Shown here: in pieces, positions 23,680 through 33,784 of the stretch
Layout of the letters: every line of letters starts with the position of its first letter
How positions within the stretch are numbered: position 1 is the stretch's first letter
NCBI RefSeq assembly: GCF_003751225.1
Contig: NZ_RJKE01000001.1
Span: forward strand, 9,734,001 to 9,798,000
Direction of reading: 5' to 3'
From: Actinocorallia herbida
Lineage (GTDB): Bacteria; Actinomycetota; Actinomycetes; Streptosporangiales; Streptosporangiaceae
Length of the DNA: 64,000 nt
Notes under the pieces: model-generated
What the model was told of the DNA's origin: nothing
Database searches by the model: none
The model's input: the letters and a program-made list of their open reading frames with translations, nothing else
Made by a program: the position numbers and the translations under genes

Positions 23680-25434
23680 TCACATCCGCTCGGGGACCGT
23701 GATGCCCAGCAGGCCGAGGCCGGTGACCAGCGTGTTCAGGGCCAGGGCGCACAGGGCGAGGCGCGGCTCCCGCACCTCCGCTGGGACAGGGCCGTCCGGG
23801 CCCTTGACCACGGGGCAGTTCTCGTAGAACCCGGTGAGGGCGTCGGCGACGCCGTACAGGTAGGCGGCGAGCTTGTGCGGCGCCACGTCCTCGATCATCG
23901 CGTCGATCGCCGCGCCGAAGCCCAGCAGGTGCAGCGCGAGGGCGCGCTCGGCCGGGTGGGTGATGACGATCGGGCTGTCGACGGCCTCGGGGCTGCTGCC
24001 CGCGAGCCGGAAGATCGACCTGATCCGGGCGGCGGCGTACTGGAGGTACGGGCCGGTGTTGCCGGTGAGGGCGATCATCCGGTCGAAGTCGAACACGTAC
24101 TCGCTGTCGCGGGCCACCGACAGGTCGGCGTACTTGACCGCGCCGATCCCGACGGCCTGGGCGATCTCGGCCTGGGTCGCCGCGTCGTACCCGCGGTCCT
24201 CGATGACCTTGGCGGCCCGCTCGACCGCCTCCTCCAGCAGCTGGGCGAGCTTGATCGGCTTGCCCGAGCGGGTCCGCAGGATCTTGCCGTCGGTGCCCAG
24301 CACGTTGCCGATGCCCGCGTGGAACGGCTGGGTCCGGCCCAGCCATCCGGCCTTCTCGACGGTCTCGTAGACCATCTTCAGGTGCAGCGCCTGCGGGACG
24401 CCGATCACGTAGACCACGCGGTCGGCGTGCAGGGTCTGGGCGCGGTACCGCAGCGCGGCGAGGTCGGTGGTGGCGTAGCCGTAGCCGCCGTCGCTCTTGC
24501 GGATGATCAGCGGCACCGGCTTGCCCTCGCGGCCGATGTGGCCCTCGAGGAAGACGCACAGGGCGCCGTCGTCGACGACCGCGATGCCCTGCTCGTACAG
24601 GTCGTCGCAGACCGCGCCGAGCATGTCGTTGTACTTGCTCTCGCCCGCGAGGTCGGCGTCGGCGAGGGTGACGTCGAGCTCGGCGTAGATCTTGTTGAAG
24701 TACACCTTCGACATGTCGACCATGCGCCGCCAGATCGTCAGCGTGGCCTGGTCGCCGGACTGGAGCAGCACCACCCGGCGCCGGGCGCGGGTGGCGAAGT
24801 CGCCGTGGCCTTCGCCCTTCTCACTGGCGTCGAACTTGGCGCGGGCGGCCTGGTAGAAGACGTTCGGGTCGGTCCGCAGCTCGGCCGCGGCCTCCTCCTC
24901 GCCGATCTCCAGCAGGTGCTCGATGAGCATGCCGAAGGGGGTGCCCCAGTCTCCGATGTGGTTCTGCCGGATGACGTGGTGGCCCCGGAACTCCGCGGCC
25001 CGGCAGAACGCGTCGCCGACGACCGTGGTGCGCAGGTGCCCGACGTGCATCTCCTTGGCCACGTTCGGCGCGGAGTAGTCGACCGGGACGACCTGCGGCC
25101 GGTCGGTCACCGGGACGCCGACCCGCGGGTCGCCGACCATCGGGGTGGCCTGGCCGGCGATCCACTCGTCGGCCAGGGTCAGGTTGATGAAGCCGGGTCC
25201 GGAGACCTCCACGGCCGAGCACAGGCCCGCGACGTCGAGCCGCTTGACGATCTCGTCCGCGACGTCCCGGGGTCGCTCGCCCAGCTTCTTGGCCAAGGGC
25301 AGCGCCACGTTGGCTTGAAGGTCGGCGAACTGGGACGGCCGGATCACCGGGTCGGTGTGCGCGTACTCGACGCCGTAGGCGTCGACGATCGCGGCCTGCA
25401 CCCGGGCGGCGAGGACGAGCTGTGGATCGGACAT
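23680..25434 (-). CDS. argS: Arginyl-tRNA synthetase
   Basis: Charges tRNA-Arg with arginine using ATP. The 584-residue class I synthetase shows the N-terminal Arg-tRNA-binding domain (about 1-95), the HIGH-type signature in NVAKEMHVGHLRTTVVGD near 125-141, the catalytic Rossmann fold, YATTDLAALRYR, and the all-helical anticodon-binding domain with the DALTAG-type tail (LAAYLYGVADALTGFYENC). As in many ArgRS enzymes the KMSK loop is degenerate (LRTRSGKPIKL). ATG 25434 is in the right place for a full-length protein. It forms its own transcript, ended by a strong terminator. A tRNA-Arg(CCT) gene lies at 38.2 kb. Confidence 0.97.
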   Translation of the reverse strand: MSDPQLVLAARVQAAIVDAYGVEYAHTDPVIRPSQFADLQANVALPLAKKLGERPRDVADEIVKRLDVAGLCSAVEVSGPGFINLTLADEWIAGQATPMVGDPRVGVPVTDRPQVVPVDYSAPNVAKEMHVGHLRTTVVGDAFCRAAEFRGHHVIRQNHIGDWGTPFGMLIEHLLEIGEEEAAAELRTDPNVFYQAARAKFDASEKGEGHGDFATRARRRVVLLQSGDQATLTIWRRMVDMSKVYFNKIYAELDVTLADADLAGESKYNDMLGAVCDDLYEQGIAVVDDGALCVFLEGHIGREGKPVPLIIRKSDGGYGYATTDLAALRYRAQTLHADRVVYVIGVPQALHLKMVYETVEKAGWLGRTQPFHAGIGNVLGTDGKILRTRSGKPIKLAQLLEEAVERAAKVIEDRGYDAATQAEIAQAVGIGAVKYADLSVARDSEYVFDFDRMIALTGNTGPYLQYAAARIRSIFRLAGSSPEAVDSPIVITHPAERALALHLLGFGAAIDAMIEDVAPHKLAAYLYGVADALTGFYENCPVVKGPDGPVPAEVREPRLALCALALNTLVTGLGLLGITVPERM

Positions 25435-25506
25435 GTTCCAAGGTTAGCGACCTCGCGCGGGCCGCTCGACTGGATATCCACAGGGCGGGGACGATCTTTC
25501 CCGCGC

Positions 25507-27888
25507 TTACCGGCGCGTGAGCCGCCGCAGGTAATTCAGGGCCAGGTCATACCAATCCCGGCGCAGCGCATGAGACAGCAGCAGGCCGGCCACTACCGCG
25601 ATCAGCAGGGCTATCGCGTCATTGTGCGCGTTCTGATGCTGGAGCGCGAAGAACTCCCGCAATCCGGGCACCGCGAGCACCACGAGGAACGCCGTGCCCA
25701 TCGTCACCACGAGCGCCACCCGCCACCAGGTGTAGGGCCGCGCGATGAGCGCCAGCACCCACAGCGACAGCAGGAACAGCGCGAACGTCGCGGTCGTGCT
25801 GTCCTGGGCGAACTCGGTGCTGGGGTCGTCGATGGCCAGGAGGTACCCGGCGAACGTCGCGCCGCCGAGCGCCAGCCCCGCCGGGACCGCGAACCGCAGC
25901 ACCCGCGGCACGAACCCGGGACGGGCCCGCTCCAGGTTCGGCGCGAGCGCGAGGACGAACGCGGGGATCCCGATGGTCAGCGCGCTGATGAGCGTCAGGT
26001 GCCGGGGCAGGAACGGAAACCGGACTCCGACGACCCCGACCAGCACCGACAGCAGGATCGAGTAGACCGTCTTGGTCAGGAAGAGGTTCGCGACCCGCTC
26101 GATGTTCCCCAGCACCCGCCGCCCCTCGGCGACCACGTGCGGGAGCGTGGCGAAGCTGTCGTCCAGCAGCACGACCTTGGCCACCGCGCGGGTCGCCCCG
26201 CTGCCCGATCCCATGGCGACGCCCAGATCGGCGTCCTTGAGCGCCAGCACGTCGTTGACGCCGTCGCCCGTCATCGCCACCGTGTGGCCGCGCGCTTGGA
26301 GCGCCCGGACCATCGCCCGCTTCTGCTGCGGAGACACCCTTCCGAAGACCGTGTGCTTCTCCAGGACGTCCTGGATGTCGGTCTCGGTGATCTCCCGGGC
26401 GTCATAGGGGCGGTCCGCCCCCGGCACGCCCAAGGACGCCGCGATGGCGCCGACGCTGACGGGGTCGTCCCCCGAGAGCACCTTCACCGCCACGCCTTCG
26501 CGCGCGAAGTACGCGAGCGCGCCCTTCGCCTCGGGCCTGATCCGCTGCCCCAGGACGATCAGAGCCGCGGGCTCCAGGGCCGCAGACTCCGCGAACACCG
26601 CGGAGTCGCGCGCCAGATCCGCCAGGCGCCCTTCGGGGCCGTGGACGAGGGCGAGGATCCGCCGCCCCGTCGCGCCCAGCCTCCCCGCCTCCTTCAGCGC
26701 CGCGGAGCCCGGCGCCAGCAGGACGTCGGGGGCGCCGAGGACCCAGTCGCCGTGCTCCCCGAAGGAGGTGCCGCTCCACTTGCGGGCGCTGGAGAACGGC
26801 ACGATCTCGCCCGCCTCCCACGGAGCCCCGGACTCGTCCGGAAGCGAAGCCGCGATGGCCGTCAGCGTCGGGTTGGGTGAAGGGTCCGCGGCCACCAGCG
26901 CGCGCAGGGCCCGGTCCACGGGCAGCCCCGCTTTCAGCGGGACGACCTCCTCCAGGTCCATCCCGGGCTCGGTGAGCGTCCCCGTCTTGTCCAGGCAGAG
27001 CACGTCCACCCGGGCCAGCCCCTCGATCGCGGGCAGCTCCTGGACGAGGCAGCGCCGCCGCCCCAGCCGCACCACCCCGACGGCGAAGGCGATGCTCGTC
27101 ATCAGCACCAGCCCTTCCGGCACCATCGTGACGACCCCGGCGACCGCCCCCACGACCGCCTCGGACAGGCTCCGGGTCGACAGGAACTGGCTGATCGTGA
27201 GGAGCACCCCCACGGGCACCAGAAGCCAGGTCACGTACTTGAGGAACCTGTTGATCCCCGCCTGGAGCTCGGACTTCGCGAGCTTGAAGCGGCTCGCCTC
27301 CGCCACCAGCCGCGCCGCGTAAGCCTCCCCGCCCACCTTCCGCGCGACGAACGAGCCGCCGCCGGCGACCACGAAGCTCCCCGACAGCATCTCGTCGCCC
27401 GGCAGCTTCGCCACCGGCTCCGCCTCGCCCGTCAGCAGCGACTCGTCGACCTCCAGCGCCCGGGAGTCCACCACGGGGCCGTCCACGACGATCCGGTCCC
27501 CGGCCCGGACGACCACCAGGTCGTCCTGGACCACCGTGGCCTGCGCGACCTCGGTCGTCCGGCCGTCCCGCACCACCCGCACCCGCTGCTCGCCCAGCAC
27601 CGCGAGCCGGTCCAGCGTCCGCTTCGCCCGCAGCTCCTGGACGATCCCGATCAGCGTGTTGGCCAGGATGATCCCGCCGAACAGGCCGTCCCGCCAGTCC
27701 CCGAACACCAGCACCAGCACGAACAGGGTGCCGATCAGCGCGTTGAACCGGGTGAGCACGTTCGCCCGCGCGATCTCCCCGACGCTGCGGCTGCTGCGCC
27801 GCGGCACCCGGTTGACCAGGCCCGCGGCCCCGCGCTCGGCGACCTCCGCGGCGGTGAGGCCGGTCGCCGACCGCTCGGCGAGGGTCAC
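25507..27888 (-). CDS. ctpE: P-type cation ATPase, CtpE-like
   Basis: A 793-residue P-type ATPase. Features in order: actuator motif VDESLLTGEAEPV, helix-4 ion-site motif MVPEGLVLMTSIAFAVGV, phosphorylation site CLDKTGTLTEPG, hinge MTGDGVNDVLALKDADLGVAMG, and six C-terminal membrane helices. The PEGL in helix 4 and the flanking sequence match actinobacterial CtpE, which has been linked to calcium uptake and cell surface integrity in mycobacteria. The exact ion here is inferred. GTG 27888 overlaps the plsX stop as GTGA, so it is translationally coupled to a phospholipid gene. Confidence 0.88.
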   Translation of the reverse strand: MTLAERSATGLTAAEVAERGAAGLVNRVPRRSSRSVGEIARANVLTRFNALIGTLFVLVLVFGDWRDGLFGGIILANTLIGIVQELRAKRTLDRLAVLGEQRVRVVRDGRTTEVAQATVVQDDLVVVRAGDRIVVDGPVVDSRALEVDESLLTGEAEPVAKLPGDEMLSGSFVVAGGGSFVARKVGGEAYAARLVAEASRFKLAKSELQAGINRFLKYVTWLLVPVGVLLTISQFLSTRSLSEAVVGAVAGVVTMVPEGLVLMTSIAFAVGVVRLGRRRCLVQELPAIEGLARVDVLCLDKTGTLTEPGMDLEEVVPLKAGLPVDRALRALVAADPSPNPTLTAIAASLPDESGAPWEAGEIVPFSSARKWSGTSFGEHGDWVLGAPDVLLAPGSAALKEAGRLGATGRRILALVHGPEGRLADLARDSAVFAESAALEPAALIVLGQRIRPEAKGALAYFAREGVAVKVLSGDDPVSVGAIAASLGVPGADRPYDAREITETDIQDVLEKHTVFGRVSPQQKRAMVRALQARGHTVAMTGDGVNDVLALKDADLGVAMGSGSGATRAVAKVVLLDDSFATLPHVVAEGRRVLGNIERVANLFLTKTVYSILLSVLVGVVGVRFPFLPRHLTLISALTIGIPAFVLALAPNLERARPGFVPRVLRFAVPAGLALGGATFAGYLLAIDDPSTEFAQDSTTATFALFLLSLWVLALIARPYTWWRVALVVTMGTAFLVVLAVPGLREFFALQHQNAHNDAIALLIAVVAGLLLSHALRRDWYDLALNYLRRLTRR

Positions 27889-29048
27889 GCGCCGTCGCCG
27901 GGGGGCTGTTCGCGCGGCTCCGGCACCGGCTCCCTGATCTCGGCTCTGAGATCCGGCCTCGTCTCGGTGGACCTGCCCTCGACGGCTTTACCGTCCCCCT
28001 TCGCCTCCGGGTGGTGCCCGAACCGGAATCGCGACGGCTTGGCCGCCGCCCCCAGCTGGTCCTTCACCCGGTCGATCAGCCTGCCCTCCGACAGGTCGAA
28101 CGCCAGCTTGCAGGCCGCGGCGATCGCCTTGGCCGTCGCCGCCCCGTGCGCGACCACCACCGCCCCGTTCAGGCCGAGCAGCACCCCGCCGCCGTAGGTG
28201 TCGCTGTCGAACCGGTCGGTGAGCGCGTGCAGCTCCCGGCGCTGGAGCACCGCCCCCAGCTTCGCGGTGCGGCTCGACGACAGCGCCCGCTTCAGCTCGC
28301 CCACCGCGACGCGCAAGGTGCCCTCCATCGTCTTCAGCGCGATGTTGCCGGTGAACCCGTCGGCGACGATCACATCGACGCTGCCGCGCAGCAGGTCGTG
28401 GCCCTCGATGTTGCCCGCGAACTCCAGCGGGGACGCCGCGAGCAGCTCATGGGCCTTCTTCGTCAGTTTGTTGCCCTTGCCGGGCTCCGCCCCGATCGTC
28501 AGCAGGCCCACCCTCGGCCTTTCGATCCCGAGCCGGATCTGCGCGAACGCCGTCCCCAGATGCGCGAACTGCACGAGCATCTCCGGCTTGGCGTCGGCGG
28601 TCGCGCCCGCGTCCAGCAGGACCGTCGGGCGCGGGATCGTCGGCAGGGTGACCGCCAGCGCGGGCCGCAGGATGCCGTGCTGGGTCTTGAGCCGGACCGC
28701 GGAGGTCGCCACCACGCCCGCGGTCGAGCCCGCCGACACCAGCGCGCCCGCCTTGCCGTGCTTGATCAGCTCGCACGCGATCGCGATGGTCGAGCGCGGT
28801 TTGCGCCAGGACGCCAGCGCGCCCTCGCCCATCTCGAGCGACTCGTCGGTGTGCACGATCGACAGCCCGGCGGCGGCACGACCGCCGAGATCGCCGGCAC
28901 CGTACTCGGCGAGCAGGGCCCGGATCCGCCGGGCCGGGCCCACCAGGATCAGCGGCACTCCGTGGTCCCTGGCCGCCGCGACGGCGCCGGCCACCACCTC
29001 CCGGGGCGCGTGGTCTCCTCCCATGCAGTCCAGCACCACCGGCAGCAA
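27885..29048 (-). CDS. plsX: Phosphate acyltransferase PlsX
   Basis: Converts acyl-ACP to acyl-phosphate for phospholipid synthesis at the inner face of the membrane. The 387-residue protein begins VVLDCMGGDHAPREVVAGAV, typical of PlsX, and contains ALVSAGSTAGVV, LDAGATADAKPEMLVQFAHL, ADGFTGNIALKTMEG and TYGGGVLLGLNGAVVVAHG. A charged extension of about 45 residues follows the usual family end. TTG 29048 is chosen because AAGGAGAGG lies four bases upstream. Unusually it is not joined to fabD/fabF or rpmF here but is coupled to a P-type ATPase gene downstream. Confidence 0.93.
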   Translation of the reverse strand: MLPVVLDCMGGDHAPREVVAGAVAAARDHGVPLILVGPARRIRALLAEYGAGDLGGRAAAGLSIVHTDESLEMGEGALASWRKPRSTIAIACELIKHGKAGALVSAGSTAGVVATSAVRLKTQHGILRPALAVTLPTIPRPTVLLDAGATADAKPEMLVQFAHLGTAFAQIRLGIERPRVGLLTIGAEPGKGNKLTKKAHELLAASPLEFAGNIEGHDLLRGSVDVIVADGFTGNIALKTMEGTLRVAVGELKRALSSSRTAKLGAVLQRRELHALTDRFDSDTYGGGVLLGLNGAVVVAHGAATAKAIAAACKLAFDLSEGRLIDRVKDQLGAAAKPSRFRFGHHPEAKGDGKAVEGRSTETRPDLRAEIREPVPEPREQPPGDGA

Positions 29049-29071
29049 CGGGCCTCTCCTTCACGTCTGAC

Positions 29072-29455
29072 CTAATCGGCCGCGCAGTCCGCCCCCAGGC
29101 AGGAGGCGTTCTTCACCAGAGGCCGTCCGCCCACGAGAATCGTGTAGTACTCGCGCGCGGACTTCGCCAGCGCCGCCCCGAAGACCTGGACCGGCTTCTT
29201 GGCCGTCGTCTCCCCGGTGCATTTGACCAGCAGCTTCTCCGCGGAAGCGCCTTCCATACTCTCGCAGACCAGTTCACCGGCGAGCGGCTGCCCCCGGGTG
29301 CCGAGTTCGGCCTTCGCCGCGGAGGGCACCGCCTTCAGCATCGCGGCCTGGTTCTCGTAGCGGTGCCCGCCGCCCTTGAGCAGGACGACGGCGAGGACGG
29401 CGGCGCCGGCGCACGCGGCCACGGCGACGGCGATGGCGAGGATCTTCTTGTTCAC
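29072..29455 (-). CDS. Membrane-anchored or secreted hypothetical protein
   Basis: A 127-residue protein starting at GTG 29455, preceded by GAAGGTGA. Residues 4-25 are hydrophobic (ILAIAVAVAACAGAAVLAVV), either an anchor or a signal. The rest is outside: four Cys (VCESMEG, VKCTGE, ASCLGADC) could form two disulfides. The pattern resembles small DUF4333-like exported domains of actinobacteria, but the match is too weak to name. It ends 23 bases before the plsX start on the same strand, so the two may share a transcript. Confidence 0.65.
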   Translation of the reverse strand: MNKKILAIAVAVAACAGAAVLAVVLLKGGGHRYENQAAMLKAVPSAAKAELGTRGQPLAGELVCESMEGASAEKLLVKCTGETTAKKPVQVFGAALAKSAREYYTILVGGRPLVKNASCLGADCAAD

Positions 29456-29690
29456 GCTCGATGATGTCACCTTCGCAGTCGGTCACCACACGCGAAGACG
29501 ATCATCTTTTCCGGCCCATTGCCCGGCCGATAGCCGATTGATAGCGGCCCGGTGCATCGTGGGATCACCTGTTTCGTCACCTTGCAGCCGGGTCGGAGTA
29601 GGGACGCACACGGGCGGTCGTCCCGGGGCGATGACTTCGACCGCACCGGGCCGGGGCGAGCGCCCGTGTGCCCGTTCCCCGTGACCCCGA

Positions 29691-30203
29691 TCAGATCCCG
29701 TAGGTCGCCACGAGGTACCCGCGGCCCAGGGTGTGCGCGGTGATGTTGAAGCCCACCTGCGCGGCCGGGGCCTCCGCCGGGACGCCCAGGGACGGTACGT
29801 CGAGCGCGTGGACCGCGAAGACATAGCGGTGGGCAGGGCCGGGGGGCGGCCCCGCGCCCCCGAACGCGTTGTCGCCGTAGTCGTTGCGGCCCTGGATCCC
29901 GATCGGGTCCTCGGCCTTGATCCCCGCGGGCAGCTCCGTCACGTGCGCCGGGACGTCCCACAGCAGCCAGTGCCAGAAGCCCGAGCCGGTGGGCGCGTCA
30001 GGGTCGTAGACGGTGATCGCGAAGCTCCGGGTGCCTTCGGGGAACCCCGACCAGGCGAGCCCCGGCGAGACGTTCCCGCCGGAGTGGCCCCAGCCGTCGA
30101 AGACCTGGGCGGCGGAGAGGGTCCCCCCGTCGGTGACGTCGGTGCTCGTCACCTCGAAGGACGGGACCTCCGGGAGGAAGTCGAACGGAAGTGGTGCGGG
30201 CAT
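29691..30203 (-). CDS. YbhB/YbcL family (phosphatidylethanolamine-binding/RKIP-like) protein
   Basis: A 170-residue cytosolic protein of the PEBP fold. The ligand-pocket motifs are clear: VYDPDAPTGSGFWHWLLWDV, the GGNVSP segment, and HRYVFAVHALD near the C-terminus. Bacterial members bind small anionic ligands and have no settled function. ATG 30203 is chosen because ATGGAGG lies eight bases upstream. That Shine-Dalgarno sequence is in the 3' arm of a 14-bp hairpin, which may restrict translation and also terminates the upstream ABC transporter transcript. Confidence 0.9.
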   Translation of the reverse strand: MPAPLPFDFLPEVPSFEVTSTDVTDGGTLSAAQVFDGWGHSGGNVSPGLAWSGFPEGTRSFAITVYDPDAPTGSGFWHWLLWDVPAHVTELPAGIKAEDPIGIQGRNDYGDNAFGGAGPPPGPAHRYVFAVHALDVPSLGVPAEAPAAQVGFNITAHTLGRGYLVATYGI

Positions 30204-30206
30204 GAG

Positions 30207-30239
30207 AGTGGCCTCCATCATCCGGTGATGGAGGCCACT
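30207..30239 (-). terminator. 14-bp hairpin: ABC operon terminator overlapping the ybhB ribosome binding site
   Basis: AGTGGCCTCCATCA and its exact complement pair around TCCGG, eight bases after the ABC ATPase stop on the minus strand. The downstream arm contains the GGAGG used by the YbhB gene starting at 30203. No T run follows on the minus strand. Confidence 0.65.
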
Positions 30240-30247
30240 TTAGTGAG

Positions 30248-31072
30248 CTATTTGTTGATCGCCTCGGTGTACGCGGCGATCACTTCTTCCGGCGTGCCGT
30301 CCATGACGAGCTGGCCGTCGTCGAGCCACAGCACCCGGTTGCAGGTCTCGGCCACGACGTCGAGCTGGTGGGCGACGAGGAACACCGCGCCGGCGTTCTT
30401 GCGCAGCTCCTCGATCTTGCGCTTGCTGCGCCGCCGGAACTTGGCGTCGCCGGTGGCCAGCGCCTCGTCGATGAGCAGCACGTCGTGGGTGCGCGCGGAC
30501 GCGATCGCGAACCGCAGCCGCGCCCCCATGCCCGAGGAGTAGGTGTTCATCGGGTACTTGATGAACCCCTTGCGCAGTCCGGCGAACTGCACGATCTCCT
30601 GGTACTTCTCCTTGGTCTCGTCCGGCGTGAGGCCCATCGCCAGGCAGCCCAGGATGATGTTGCGCTCGCCCGTGAGGTCCTTCATCAGCGCCGCGCCCAC
30701 GCCCAGCAGGGACGGCTGGCCGTCGGTGAAGACGCCGCCCGTCGCCGGGGGCAGCAGCCCCGCGACGGCCTTCAGCAGCGTCGACTTGCCGGATCCGTTA
30801 GTGCCGATGACGCCGATCGCGTCGCCCTTGTAGGCCACGAAGGACACGCCGCGGACGGCGTGGATCTCCGTCATCTGCGGACGGCTACGGCCGCGCAGGA
30901 GACGGCCGAGGGCGCTCGCCCCGGTGCCCTTCTCCTTGACGGTCCCGTAGACCTTGTACTTGATGTGCAGGTCGTCGACGACCACGATCGGCTGCCGGGT
31001 GGGGTCGATGACCACCGGCGGCGGAACGTGGTTCACCTGCTCTTTCTCGGCCACGTCGACACCCCTACCCAC
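30248..31072 (-). CDS. ABC exporter ATPase, Wzt/TagH type
   Basis: A 274-residue ATPase that powers export of a lipid-linked polysaccharide. It has Walker A GVIGTNGSGKSTLLKAVAG, an ABC signature changed to TYSSGMGARLRFAIA, Walker B VLLIDEALATGDAKFRRRS and the switch His in VAHQLD; these variants are typical of the TagH/Wzt subfamily. There is no C-terminal carbohydrate-binding domain, as in TagH-short forms. GTG 31072 overlaps the permease stop by eight bases and follows AGGAGAGG; GTG 31054 is an alternative. No glycosyltransferases are adjacent, so the glycan is unknown. Confidence 0.9.
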   Translation of the reverse strand: MGRGVDVAEKEQVNHVPPPVVIDPTRQPIVVVDDLHIKYKVYGTVKEKGTGASALGRLLRGRSRPQMTEIHAVRGVSFVAYKGDAIGVIGTNGSGKSTLLKAVAGLLPPATGGVFTDGQPSLLGVGAALMKDLTGERNIILGCLAMGLTPDETKEKYQEIVQFAGLRKGFIKYPMNTYSSGMGARLRFAIASARTHDVLLIDEALATGDAKFRRRSKRKIEELRKNAGAVFLVAHQLDVVAETCNRVLWLDDGQLVMDGTPEEVIAAYTEAINK

Positions 31073-32039
31073 GTCCGTACCTCTCCTCGGCCCGGTAGAA
31101 CCAGTAGAAGCCGCCGACGAGCACGACGACGGACCAGGCGATCGCGTAGATCCACAGCAGGCCCGGGTCGCTCATGGCGACCTGCGGGTCGGTCTGCGCG
31201 ACATAGGCGGGCAGCAGGGCCTGCCGCGCCAGCTCGACGAACACGTAACCGGGGTTGGCCTCGAGGATGTCGGTGATCCAGGGGTTCTCCTTGATGAAGT
31301 CCGAGCGCTCCGAGAGGCTCGCGACCGAGAAGATGACCCCGGAGGCGTACAGCCAGGTCCGGTTGATGAACGGGATGAGCTGGGAGATGTCGCGGGAGAA
31401 CGCGCCGAGCCTGGCGACGATCAGGCCGAGGCCGACGTTGAACAGCAGCTGCAGCAGCACGACCGGGATGATCATCAGCCAGCTCAGGGCGGGCATGACG
31501 CCGAAGGCCATCACCAGGGCGAACAGGACGCCCAGGGCGACCATCGCCTGCTGGAACTCCACGACCGTGTAGGCCAGGGGGAGCGAGGCCCGCGGGAAGT
31601 GCAGCGCGCGGATCAGCGAGAGGTTCGTGCCCACCGACTTGGCGCCCGAAGTGACCGAGCGCTGAGAGAAGGAGAACAGGAAGACGCCGGTGACCAGCCA
31701 GGGGACATAGTCCGGGATGCCCTTATGGGTCCCGAGCAGCAGCCCGAAGATGAGAAAGTAGACACCGGCGTTGAGGATCGGCGTCAGAACCTGCCAAAGC
31801 TGCCCGAGCCTTGACGAGGTGTACATGGCCTTGCTCTTGGATGAGGCGAACATCCAGATGAAATGCCGCCGGCCCCAGAGCCGGCTCAGATAGAGACCCA
31901 GAGGGGGGCGCGCGGCGCTCTGGGTCAGGCCATGGCGAGCGGCGAACGCGGCTAGTGACTCGCCGGACTTCCCTTGGGATGCGGGGGGTGCCGTGAGACT
32001 GCCGGTGGGGCCGCTTGCGGGCCGTTCCGGGTGACTCAT
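31065..32039 (-). CDS. ABC exporter permease, Wzm/TagG type
   Basis: A 324-residue permease of the ABC2 family that forms the channel for polysaccharide or teichoic-acid-like export. After a cytoplasmic stretch comes the family signature region (FASSKSKAMYTSSRLGQLWQ), then six hydrophobic helices with PWLVTGVFLFSFSQRSV and LIPFINRTWLYASGVIFS. ATG 32039 lies seven bases after a minus-strand TAGGCT, pointing to a leaderless transcript. The pair is divergent from proS. In actinobacteria such pairs export arabinogalactan or teichoic acid precursors; which one is inference. Confidence 0.92.
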   Translation of the reverse strand: MSHPERPASGPTGSLTAPPASQGKSGESLAAFAARHGLTQSAARPPLGLYLSRLWGRRHFIWMFASSKSKAMYTSSRLGQLWQVLTPILNAGVYFLIFGLLLGTHKGIPDYVPWLVTGVFLFSFSQRSVTSGAKSVGTNLSLIRALHFPRASLPLAYTVVEFQQAMVALGVLFALVMAFGVMPALSWLMIIPVVLLQLLFNVGLGLIVARLGAFSRDISQLIPFINRTWLYASGVIFSVASLSERSDFIKENPWITDILEANPGYVFVELARQALLPAYVAQTDPQVAMSDPGLLWIYAIAWSVVVLVGGFYWFYRAEERYGRG

Positions 32040-32046
32040 GGCGCTG

Positions 32047-32052
32047 AGCCTA
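32047..32052 (-). promoter_or_regulatory. Probable -10 (TAGGCT) of the ABC exporter operon, leaderless
   Basis: Minus-strand TAGGCT, seven bases, then ATG 32039, without a Shine-Dalgarno sequence. No convincing -35 was identified. Confidence 0.55.
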
Positions 32053-32153
32053 TTGCAGGTACAGGCGCGCATGGGACATTAGCCGACATGTGATCCGCCC
32101 CCGGTAGATCTTTCCTTCGACGGCCTGGTCAGACCGTTATGTCGGAGTTGTGA

Positions 32154-33716
<1,563 letters not shown>

Positions 33717-33733
33717 TCGCCTTGTGAACGACA

Positions 33734-33769
33734 CGAAGGCCGGTCCCCGGTTGCGGGGGCCGGCCTTCG
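33734..33769. terminator. Bidirectional hairpin terminator between proS and the aminopeptidase
   Basis: CGAAGGCCGGTCCCC pairs with GGGGGCCGGCCTTCG with one G-T wobble around a short loop. It lies between two convergent stop codons (33716 and 33785). Confidence 0.75.
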
Positions 33770-33784
33770 GCGTCTCGTCGGGGG

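Noticed and set aside
23641-26880. A 1079-codon plus-strand frame opposite argS and the P-type ATPase
   Set aside because: Composition is typical of antisense GC-rich DNA, and both minus-strand genes are unmistakable.
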